Source of the DNA: Candidatus Binatia bacterium
Lineage (GTDB): Bacteria; Desulfobacterota_B; Binatia; UBA9968
Direction of reading: 5' to 3'
Length of the DNA: 11,175 bases
Assembly (NCBI GenBank): GCA_025922795.1
Contig: JAICHC010000035.1
Coordinates: forward strand, 1 to 11,175
Part shown: in pieces, positions 5,763-11,175 of the stretch
Position numbering within the stretch: position 1 is the stretch's first letter
Layout of the letters: each line of letters begins with the position of its first letter
Program-made: the position numbers and the translations under genes
The notes under the pieces: generated by a model
Told to the model about the DNA's origin: nothing
The model's input: only the letters and a program-made list of their open reading frames with translations
Database searches by the model: none

Positions 5763-7722
5763 CCAAAATCTCCATGGCCGTTGCCGGTTCTTCTTTTGCG
5801 GCCTCTTCAGTCAACATGCGCATGCAAAACGGGCATCCCGTGGCGAGCGTCTTCACGCCGGTCTGTTTGAGCTCGCGATAGCGATTGGTACTGACGCGCT
5901 CTTTGCCCTTCTCTTCTTCTTTCCAAAACTGCCCACCGCCGGCGCCGCAGCAAAAGCTGTTTTTGCCGGTACGGCTCGGCTCGGTGATTTTGGCTCCGGT
6001 CGCCTGAATCAATCCACGCGGCTGATCGAACACGCCGTTGTGGCGGCCGAGATAACACGGATCGTGATAGGTCACCGAAGCGGCGCCGTCGACCGCCAGC
6101 TTGAGTCTGCCGGCGCGTAGCAGCTCGTCGATGTATTCCGCATGATGTTTGACGACGTAGCGGCCGCCGAATTGTGGATATTCGTTCGCGATCGTGTGAA
6201 AACAGTGGGGGCAAGTCGTCACGATAATTTTCGGCTTGATCTCATTGAGCGTCGCGATGTTCTCTTCAGCCATCTGAGCGAACAAATACTCGTTGCCCGC
6301 GCGCCGCGCCGTGTCGCCGGTGCATTTTTCGTCTTTGCCTAACACGGCCCAGTCCACCCCGGCAGCATTAAATATCGTTGCCAGACTACGAGCGATCTTT
6401 TGCGCGCGTGGATCGAAAGCCACGGCGCAACCGACCCAGTAGAGCACTTCAGGATCGGGTTTTTGCGCGAGAGTCGCAACGCTAAAGGGCAAATCCTTCG
6501 CCCAGGCCAGGCGCTCGTCGGAGCCCATGCCCCACGGGTTCCCGGCGCGCTCCATGTGATTGAAGGTGTTTTGCAGCCCCTTGGGGAATTCCGCCGCGGT
6601 GAGCACCCGCTCACGCCGCACGTCGATGATATGGAGCATCTGCTCGTTGCCAACCGGACAAATTTCGATGCAGGCGTTACAGGTCGTGCACGCCCACGCC
6701 GCCTCTTCATTGAGGGCAAAATCGAGCAGCGGCCGGGGACTATCCGCGCCGGCGGAAAAACCGGGAAAGATTCGATTCAGCTCGTACCGTTCGTTGATCA
6801 GAATCGCCGCCGGGCTCAACGCCTTGCCGGTATTCGTCGCCGGACAGACATCCTGACAGCGATTGCACATGATGCAGCTGTAGGAATCCAGCAGCCTCGG
6901 CCACGTGAAGTCTTCGAGCTTCGCCGCGCCAAAGACCTCTTCTTTTTCGAAGTCCATCGGCTGCAGCGCTCCGGGTTTATGCTTTTTTAGAGCCAGATTA
7001 ATCGGCGCAAGAAAGATATGGATGTGCTTGGAGTGCGGGAAATAAGGGATAAACAGTAAAATCGAGCCCAAGGCGCCCCACCAGAACAAGTGGTTTAGGA
7101 ATATCAGCTGATCGCTTCCAACGCCGATAAATAGCATAGCGAATGCTGAGCTCACCGGCTGGAATGAATCCGCTCCTTGGGATGCCAACTGCGTCGCTTT
7201 GAAAAGCAGACGGCTGCCGACGTGAAAAATAATGAAACCGGCGACAATGCTCGAGTCGCGAAAGATTCCCGGACGCACTTCAGGCTGGACGGGCACATTG
7301 GCAGGAAATTCAAAATCTCTGGGTCGAACCGCCAGCCGGCGTACCACCATGCCAACAATCCCGATCAACACGCTGGCGGTAAGCAGATCGGCGAGCAAGT
7401 TAAACCCATTCCAGGCGCCGCCGCGCGCGTGAATCCCGAAGAAACCCTCAAGCACGTCGACCAAATTGACCAGAAAGTAAAAAACAAAGCCGTAGAAAAT
7501 CAGGGCGTGAAGAAAAGAGACCAGGGGACGGGCGTTGAACACCGAGCGCTGCGTGAGCACGGTCCAGATCGCCCGACGAATGCGTTCGGATAGATCATCG
7601 AAGCGCGTATCCGGCTTACCGCGCGCAATCGTACGATAAACGGCGTAGAATTTGCCGCCGCCATAGTAGAGCGATCCCAGCGCAAGTAACACAAAAATGA
7701 TTTTTTCGATCACGGTCAGCAT
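5725..7722 (-). CDS. Membrane-bound Hdr-like Fe-S oxidoreductase, probable ETF:quinone oxidoreductase
   Basis: The 665-aa protein has an N-terminal membrane part of the NarI/cytochrome b type. Hydrophobic segments lie near 4-22, 66-92, 108-128, 158-178 and 192-228, with histidines at 72, 98, 167, 211 and 230-235 as heme-ligand candidates. Two [4Fe-4S] motifs follow: C283xxC286xxC289xxxC293 (CIMCNRCQDVCP) and C345xxC348xxC351xxxC355 (CTTCNACIEICP). The C-terminal half has two HdrD/GlpC-type CCG modules, with CPHC at 504-507, CCGAGGGQFW at 591-600 and CPFC at 630-633. This architecture matches EMO/FadF-like oxidoreductases, which move electrons from electron-transfer flavoprotein to (methyl)menaquinone during acyl-CoA oxidation. 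The exact partner is inferred, and no etfAB is in the window. The ATG at 7722 has GGAGG at 7737-7741, unusually far away (14 nt). An IclR regulator lies upstream and DUF192 overlaps its 3' end. Confidence 0.9.
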   Translation of the reverse strand: MLTVIEKIIFVLLALGSLYYGGGKFYAVYRTIARGKPDTRFDDLSERIRRAIWTVLTQRSVFNARPLVSFLHALIFYGFVFYFLVNLVDVLEGFFGIHARGGAWNGFNLLADLLTASVLIGIVGMVVRRLAVRPRDFEFPANVPVQPEVRPGIFRDSSIVAGFIIFHVGSRLLFKATQLASQGADSFQPVSSAFAMLFIGVGSDQLIFLNHLFWWGALGSILLFIPYFPHSKHIHIFLAPINLALKKHKPGALQPMDFEKEEVFGAAKLEDFTWPRLLDSYSCIMCNRCQDVCPATNTGKALSPAAILINERYELNRIFPGFSAGADSPRPLLDFALNEEAAWACTTCNACIEICPVGNEQMLHIIDVRRERVLTAAEFPKGLQNTFNHMERAGNPWGMGSDERLAWAKDLPFSVATLAQKPDPEVLYWVGCAVAFDPRAQKIARSLATIFNAAGVDWAVLGKDEKCTGDTARRAGNEYLFAQMAEENIATLNEIKPKIIVTTCPHCFHTIANEYPQFGGRYVVKHHAEYIDELLRAGRLKLAVDGAASVTYHDPCYLGRHNGVFDQPRGLIQATGAKITEPSRTGKNSFCCGAGGGQFWKEEEKGKERVSTNRYRELKQTGVKTLATGCPFCMRMLTEEAAKEEPATAMEILDVAEIVAKNLAR

Positions 7723-7954
7723 AACCGAGCCATCAACCTCCGTTTAGTATGACTGCCGTTGCGCCAAAGCGCTTGTCAAAAACGAGGCGAGATGCGTTCG
7801 ATCGGCGGCAGCCGATTGTCATCGAGCTTCACTCCCCGGAAATTTGGAGGATGGATTTGCCGGGCGGAAAGCCAGGCATCGTCTCAGTGGAAAGCGGCCT
7901 TGGCGCTTTGGATTGCAAGCACTCCGCGACACCAGCGCGCAGCTAACTCGATCA

Positions 7955-8734
7955 TCATCCGGGAAAGCCTAGCCGTTTAGAAAGCTCGGTTCCCGCTTGG
8001 AGCAGCACCGGCGCGATATCGTTGGCAACCGCCTCATTGGTTAAGCGATGCGCCGGCCCGACCACGACCAGCGTTCCGACAAGCGATCGCGTGTAGTCGC
8101 GAATCGGCACGGCCACCGCATTCACGTCCTCGGCGAACTCACCGCGTTCGACAGCATACCCGGCCTCGCCGATGAATTTCATCTCTTCGCGCAATGCGTT
8201 TTGGTCGACGATCGTGCTGGCGGTGAACGGCTCCAATCGCTCCGGGAGATTCTGACCCGGAGTGCCCTCGGTTTCATAGACCAGATGCACCTTGCCGGCT
8301 GCCGTGCAGTGGGCCGGCAGAACCGTACCCAAGAAGGATACCACGCGCACAGTCCTCGCCGGCTCAACGAAATCGAGCGGAATGATCGAGCTTCCTTTAC
8401 GAATTGCAACGTAGGCGCTCTCGTTAGTGGCACGCGAAAGATCTTCCAGTACACTCCGCGATTGCAGCAGCAATCCCATTTGATGAATGAAAGTCTGTCC
8501 AAGCTGCAAACAGCGCAACCCCAAACGGTAGTTTTCAGTGACTTTGTTCTGCTCGATATAGCCGCGCGCCTCGAGTGTGGCCAGCAGGCGGAAAACGTTG
8601 TTTTTATGAAGTTTCAATCGTTTGCTCAATTCGGTAACACCGATTTCGTCGATATTGCCGTGGAACTGCTCCAGCACATCGAGCGCGTGTGACACGGACT
8701 GAATTACGTAATTGGACTTTTCGCGCCGAACCAT
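7955..8734 (-). CDS. IclR-family transcriptional regulator
   Basis: The 259-aa protein has the family's usual size and two-domain layout. An N-terminal winged helix-turn-helix spans about residues 13-61, with IGVTELSKRLKLHKNNVFRL followed by LATLEARGYIEQN. The C-terminal effector-binding domain includes PAHCTAAGKVHLV and a later GYAVERGEFAEDVNAVAVPI, both typical of IclR proteins. Members bind DNA as dimers or tetramers and usually control catabolism of aromatic or organic acids; the ligand here is unknown. The ATG at 8734 has a near-ideal GGAGGAA about 4 nt upstream, so a 23-residue longer form starting at 8803 is rejected. It points in the same direction as the Fe-S oxidoreductase 232 bp downstream and may regulate that gene. 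Autoregulation is common in the family. Confidence 0.95.
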   Translation of the reverse strand: MVRREKSNYVIQSVSHALDVLEQFHGNIDEIGVTELSKRLKLHKNNVFRLLATLEARGYIEQNKVTENYRLGLRCLQLGQTFIHQMGLLLQSRSVLEDLSRATNESAYVAIRKGSSIIPLDFVEPARTVRVVSFLGTVLPAHCTAAGKVHLVYETEGTPGQNLPERLEPFTASTIVDQNALREEMKFIGEAGYAVERGEFAEDVNAVAVPIRDYTRSLVGTLVVVGPAHRLTNEAVANDIAPVLLQAGTELSKRLGFPG

Positions 8735-8814
8735 GTTTCCTCCTCGAAAATTCCCCTCAAGCGAGGATCGTGATTTAAACCCAGCCCTGAAGAGCAGTTC
8801 CAAAAAAGCGTTTT

Positions 8815-8843
8815 AGCGTACCCCGGGAGTTAGTTTATGTCAA
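8815..8843 (-). promoter_or_regulatory. Probable sigma-70-type promoter of the IclR gene
   Basis: On the minus strand a perfect -35 TTGACA (8838-8843) is followed after exactly 17 bp by TACGCT (8815-8820). This keeps the three most conserved -10 positions (T1, A2, T6). Transcription would start near 8808, giving a leader of roughly 70 nt before the ATG at 8734. Confidence 0.45.
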
Positions 8844-9040
8844 ACAGCTGGACTGAGGGAAGCCGGCGTTGACGGTCGGATCGGCGCCACTGGCATCGTG
8901 GTTAAGGAAACTTTGACTAAGGTACTGTCAGCAATCACGGAACTAAATTCCTTCCGAAAATCAAACATTGAATCAATCTGGCGTGATGTCGGCTGTGAGA
9001 GCCCCCATCAATCAGGCGATCGCCCGGCGTGCAAATTGGC

Positions 9041-9069
9041 TTGACCGTCCAATATCAATACGGCAATAT
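9041..9069 (+). promoter_or_regulatory. Candidate promoter of the trp leader transcript
   Basis: TTGACC (9041-9046) matches five of six -35 bases. After 17 bp comes CAATAT (9064-9069), which keeps only three -10 positions. If real, the start point falls at about 9076, the A of the leader-peptide ATG, making the leader transcript leaderless. The weak -10 keeps confidence low. Confidence 0.3.
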
Positions 9070-9075
9070 GGCGAC

Positions 9076-9156
9076 ATGCGGCAACGTGTCAAACCCTCCC
9101 GTTTAGCTCTGGAGTGGTGGCGCTGGACAAAGAAACAGCGTCTTCACCATGGCTGA
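9076..9156 (+). CDS. trpL: trp operon leader peptide (attenuator), 26 aa
   Basis: The 26-residue open frame carries EWWRWTKK near its middle. Three of four consecutive codons are TGG (9115-9117, 9118-9120 and 9124-9126), in a window where tryptophan is otherwise rare. It ends at TGA 9154-9156, just before a terminator hairpin and 68 nt ahead of trpE. This placement is that of a trp leader peptide in ribosome-mediated attenuation. The codons overlap the 5' arm of a pause hairpin, and the last codons cover the antiterminator arm, as the mechanism requires. The ATG at 9076 lacks a clear ribosome-binding site. An earlier in-frame ATG at 8986 exists, so the exact start is uncertain and the Trp-codon part is the firm part. 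Confidence 0.75.
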   Translation: MRQRVKPSRLALEWWRWTKKQRLHHG

Positions 9157-9209
9157 TTCCCGTCAAAAAAGTAAATGATTTGAGGGCCTTAGGTGAAAAC
9201 CTATGGCCC
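9119..9209 (+). promoter_or_regulatory. Transcription attenuator of the trp operon (pause, antiterminator, terminator folds)
   Basis: Three alternative stems can be drawn. 1:2 pause: GGCGCTG (9119-9125) with CAGCGTC (9136-9142), 7 bp including one G-U, 10-nt loop. 2:3 antiterminator: GTCTTCACC (9140-9148) with GGTGAAAAC (9192-9200), 8 of 9 pairs, plus GGC (9151-9153) with GCC (9186-9188). 3:4 terminator: 9184-9194 with 9199-9209. Stem 2:3 conflicts with the other two. A ribosome stalled on the Trp codons (9115-9126) blocks arm 1 and lets 2:3 form, giving read-through. A ribosome reaching the stop at 9154 covers arm 2 and lets the terminator form. This is classic tryptophan-responsive attenuation; the pairings are seen, the mechanism is inferred. 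Confidence 0.8.
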
Positions 9210-9213
9210 TTTT
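9184..9213 (+). terminator. Intrinsic terminator of the trp attenuator
   Basis: GGGCCTTAGGT (9184-9194) pairs with ACCTATGGCCC (9199-9209) through 10 of 11 positions, with one T-T mismatch, around a GAAA tetraloop. TTTTCATTT follows directly from 9210. It ends 11 nt before the trpE ATG, so termination here would keep RNA polymerase out of trpE. Confidence 0.85.
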
Positions 9214-9224
9214 CATTTCCTGAA

Positions 9225-10712
9225 ATGATTCGACCCACTTATAAAGAATTTTGCCAGCTCGCCAAACAGGGCAACCTAATCCCGGTCTACCAAGAACTGC
9301 TGATGGACCTGGAAACTCCCCTCTCGTTCTTTAAACGACTGGAGCGCGATCAATATTCTTTCCTGCTCGAAAGCGTTGAAGGTAGCGAACGCTGGGCGCG
9401 CTACTCATTTCTAGGAACTCGGCCGCAGCGAATCTTTAAAGCGCACGGCAAGGAAGTCGAGATCATCGAGCATGGCAAATCGCGAAGATTGACCTCCCCA
9501 GCGCCGCTAAAGACGTTGGAGGAACTGCTCAAGGACTATCGGCCGGTCACGGTGGCGGGCGTTCCGCCGTTTTTCGGCGGTGCCCTCGGCTACGTCTCGT
9601 ACAACGCCGTCGAACAGTTCCATGGGATTGCCGGCACCAAGGAGGACCCGCTCGGCTTACCGGAGATATTTTTTTTGTTCGTCCAAACCCTGATTGCCTT
9701 TGACAACTTGAAGCACACGATCAAGGTGCTCGACAATGCCCAAGTCGATGACCAGACCGACCTTCGCCGCGCTTACGACGCGTCGGTGAAGCGGATTGCC
9801 AAGGTCATTTCAAGTTTGCAAAAAAAACCGCGCGGTATCGAGCCGAGAGATTTGGCCCAAGGGTCAGGCGAGCGAAACTTTCGATCGAACTTGACCCAGT
9901 CCGGCTTTGAAAAGGCAGTCAGCAAAGCCAAGGCCTACATCGAAGCCGGTGACATCATTCAAGTCGTGCTCTGCCAGCGCCTCGAAACCGAAACCGCTAC
10001 CGATCCCTTCGAGATTTATCGCGCTCTGCGGTTCGTCAACCCGTCGCCTTACATGTTCTACCTGGAGCTCGAAGACCTTCGGGTCATCGGTTCATCGCCG
10101 GAAACCATGGTGCGCCTCACTGGCGACACCATTGAGCTACGACCAATCGCCGGGACTCGCCGCCGCGGCGCCACACCGGAAGAAGAACGCGATCTCGAGG
10201 CCGACCTGCTCGCCGATCCGAAGGAGCGAGCGGAGCACATCATGCTCGTGGACCTCGGACGCAACGATGTTGGGCGAGTGGCTGAGATCGGCACGGTCGA
10301 GGTCAATGAGCTGATGGCTATCGAGCGCTACTCCCACGTGATTCACATCGTCTCCAACGTGCGCGGCAAGTTGGCGTCTGACAAGACTCCGTTCGACCTG
10401 TTCGTCTCGGCCTTTCCGGCCGGAACAGTGTCCGGCGCGCCGAAAATCCGCGCCATGCAGATCGTGAACGAGCTCGAACCGCAAAAACGCGGTCTTTACG
10501 CCGGCGCTATCGGCTACTTCGGCTACAATGGCAACCTGGACACCTGTATCGTGATCCGCACGATCGTGATGAAGGGGAAAAAAGTCTACATCACGGCCGG
10601 CGCCGGAATTGTCGCCGATTCGGATCCGAAAATGGAATATCAGGAAACCCTCAATAAGGCCCGCGCCATGCTCAAAGCGGTCGAGTTGGCCGAGCAGTGG
10701 AGAAAACGTTGA
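9225..10712 (+). CDS. trpE: Anthranilate synthase component I (TrpE)
   Basis: The enzyme converts chorismate and ammonia (from the TrpG subunit) to anthranilate, the first committed step of tryptophan synthesis, in the cytoplasm. At 495 aa it has the usual length. The N-terminal LLES (47-50) and YSFLG (60-64) form the tryptophan feedback site. The chorismate-binding domain has IGSSPE (288-293), RPIAGTRRRG (306-315), LGRNDVGRV (344-352) and AGTVSGAPKIRAM (399-411). I chose the ATG at 9225 because homologues begin near MIRPTYKEFCQLA and because it sits just after the attenuator. A GTG at 9114 would add 37 residues encoded by the leader and terminator and should be rejected. The ribosome-binding site at 9225 is poor. 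The stop overlaps the trpG start by 4 nt. End-product inhibition plus attenuation is the expected regulation. Confidence 0.97.
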   Translation: MIRPTYKEFCQLAKQGNLIPVYQELLMDLETPLSFFKRLERDQYSFLLESVEGSERWARYSFLGTRPQRIFKAHGKEVEIIEHGKSRRLTSPAPLKTLEELLKDYRPVTVAGVPPFFGGALGYVSYNAVEQFHGIAGTKEDPLGLPEIFFLFVQTLIAFDNLKHTIKVLDNAQVDDQTDLRRAYDASVKRIAKVISSLQKKPRGIEPRDLAQGSGERNFRSNLTQSGFEKAVSKAKAYIEAGDIIQVVLCQRLETETATDPFEIYRALRFVNPSPYMFYLELEDLRVIGSSPETMVRLTGDTIELRPIAGTRRRGATPEEERDLEADLLADPKERAEHIMLVDLGRNDVGRVAEIGTVEVNELMAIERYSHVIHIVSNVRGKLASDKTPFDLFVSAFPAGTVSGAPKIRAMQIVNELEPQKRGLYAGAIGYFGYNGNLDTCIVIRTIVMKGKKVYITAGAGIVADSDPKMEYQETLNKARAMLKAVELAEQWRKR

Positions 10713-11175
10713 TTCTGCTGATCGATAACTACGACTCATTTACCTACAACCTGTATCATTATCTGGGTGAGCTGGGCGCCGATGTGAAAGTTTACCGCAA
10801 TGACAAGATCACCTTGGATGAGATTGACGCGCTCCATCCGGAGAAAATCGTTATTTCGCCCGGCCCCTGCACGCCCCGACAAGCCGGCATCTCGTGCGCG
10901 ACAGTCCAGCACTTCGGTGCGCGCATCCCGATCCTAGGCGTTTGCCTCGGGCATCAATCGATCGGCGCGGCTTTTGGCGCCAGGATTGTGCGCGCGCCGG
11001 CGATCATGCATGGCAAGCTGTCCGATGTCACCCATGATTCGCTGACGATTTTTCGCGGCGTAAAAAATCCCTTCGGCGCCATGCGCTATCATTCCCTGGT
11101 GATTGAGCCGCAAAGCTTACCGGCGGATTTGATCATCAGTGCCCGCACCAGCGATAACATCATTATGGCGGTCCG
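10709..11175 (+). CDS. trpG: Anthranilate synthase component II, glutamine amidotransferase (TrpG), partial at 3' end
   Basis: This class I glutamine amidotransferase releases ammonia from glutamine for TrpE; in many bacteria the same subunit also serves PabB. About 155 codons are present before the window ends. Motifs seen are ILLIDNYDSFTYNL at the start, SPGPCTPRQAG (50-60), the nucleophile elbow GVCLGHQSIG (77-86, Cys79) and MRYHSLV (125-131), typical of TrpG/PabA. The catalytic His-x-Glu lies beyond the window. The start is TTG at 10709, overlapping the trpE stop in TTGA, with GGAG at 10699-10702, 6 nt upstream. An in-frame GTG at 10697 would add four residues and is less likely. The overlap indicates translational coupling, which suits the 1:1 stoichiometry of the complex. 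Confidence 0.95.
   Translation, partial: MILLIDNYDSFTYNLYHYLGELGADVKVYRNDKITLDEIDALHPEKIVISPGPCTPRQAGISCATVQHFGARIPILGVCLGHQSIGAAFGARIVRAPAIMHGKLSDVTHDSLTIFRGVKNPFGAMRYHSLVIEPQSLPADLIISARTSDNIIMAV

Larger units (their letters stand above)
8735..9075. other. Divergent intergenic region, IclR gene / trp operon
   Basis: These 341 bases separate the two divergent starts. They hold the probable IclR promoter (8815-8843, minus) and a weak trp leader promoter candidate (9041-9069, plus). A short dyad GGAA-CTAAA-TTCC lies near 8939-8951, and several TTGAC words have no matching -10. The stretch 8850-9035 shows no credible gene. An open frame passing through 8968-9075 is only the upstream continuation of the leader-peptide frame. 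Confidence 0.6.

Noticed and set aside
6400..6990. 196-codon plus-strand frame over the Fe-S oxidoreductase gene
   Set aside because: It is antisense to a gene with four cysteine motifs, has no recognisable domain and follows the GC pattern of the true frame.
7746..7779. TTGACA (7774-7779, minus) and CATACT (7746-7751, minus) as a promoter for the oxidoreductase gene
   Set aside because: The spacer is 22 bp, too long for a standard sigma-70 promoter.
7749..7946. 65-codon plus-strand frame in the gap between the oxidoreductase and IclR genes
   Set aside because: No good ribosome-binding site, no recognisable protein features, and it sits in the likely promoter region of the oxidoreductase gene.
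9114..9224. GTG-started N-terminal extension of trpE
   Set aside because: These 37 codons run through the leader Trp codons and the terminator hairpin in another frame, and they do not resemble any TrpE N-terminus.
10137..10739. 200-codon minus-strand frame over trpE
   Set aside because: It is antisense to the conserved chorismate-binding domain and has no ribosome-binding site or family features.

Overview
The window looks like a chromosomal stretch from an uncultured, moderately GC-rich Gram-negative-type bacterium. The gene mix suggests a Desulfobacterota/Deltaproteobacteria-, Methylomirabilota- or Tectomicrobia-like lineage: a membrane Hdr-like Fe-S oxidoreductase of the ETF:menaquinone type, an adjacent tldD-tldE pair, a trpE-trpG operon behind a ribosome-mediated attenuator, and a dispersed short repeat familiar from many environmental bacterial genomes. 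This placement is inferred from gene content and not from a marker tree. I see no phage, transposon, CRISPR, rRNA or tRNA.

Layout. (1) Positions 1-974: the possible tail of a plus-strand gene, a minus-strand conserved hypothetical (99-530) and a small plus-strand ferredoxin-like-fold protein resembling an HMA domain without its metal-binding cysteines (765-974). (2) Positions 1009-3942, minus strand: tldE/pmbA downstream of tldD, separated by 132 bp that hold a degenerate 9-bp tandem repeat and a hairpin. (3) A divergent intergenic region with an imperfect dyad (3993-4023), then a plus-strand protein resembling archaeal-type (type II) glyceraldehyde-3-phosphate dehydrogenase (4106-5176). A dispersed hairpin repeat (5216-5242) closes this convergent junction. 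(4) Positions 5259-8734, minus strand: an IclR-family regulator, a 665-residue membrane Fe-S oxidoreductase and an exported DUF192 protein whose start overlaps the oxidoreductase gene. (5) Positions 9041-11175, plus strand: a trp leader peptide with a Trp-Trp-Arg-Trp run, mutually exclusive pause, antiterminator and terminator hairpins, then trpE and the start of trpG, which runs off the window.

How they work together. TrpE and TrpG form anthranilate synthase. Their expression is probably set by leader translation: stalling at Trp codons lets the antiterminator form, and completing the leader lets the terminator form. TldD and TldE are expected to assemble into one metalloprotease. The oxidoreductase probably passes electrons from electron-transfer flavoprotein into the quinone pool during fatty- or aromatic-acid oxidation, and the adjacent IclR regulator may belong to that catabolism. 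The most notable items are the attenuator, which can be drawn base by base, and the archaeal-type GAPDH-like gene, whose catalytic cysteine context is kept but whose second catalytic region is altered.
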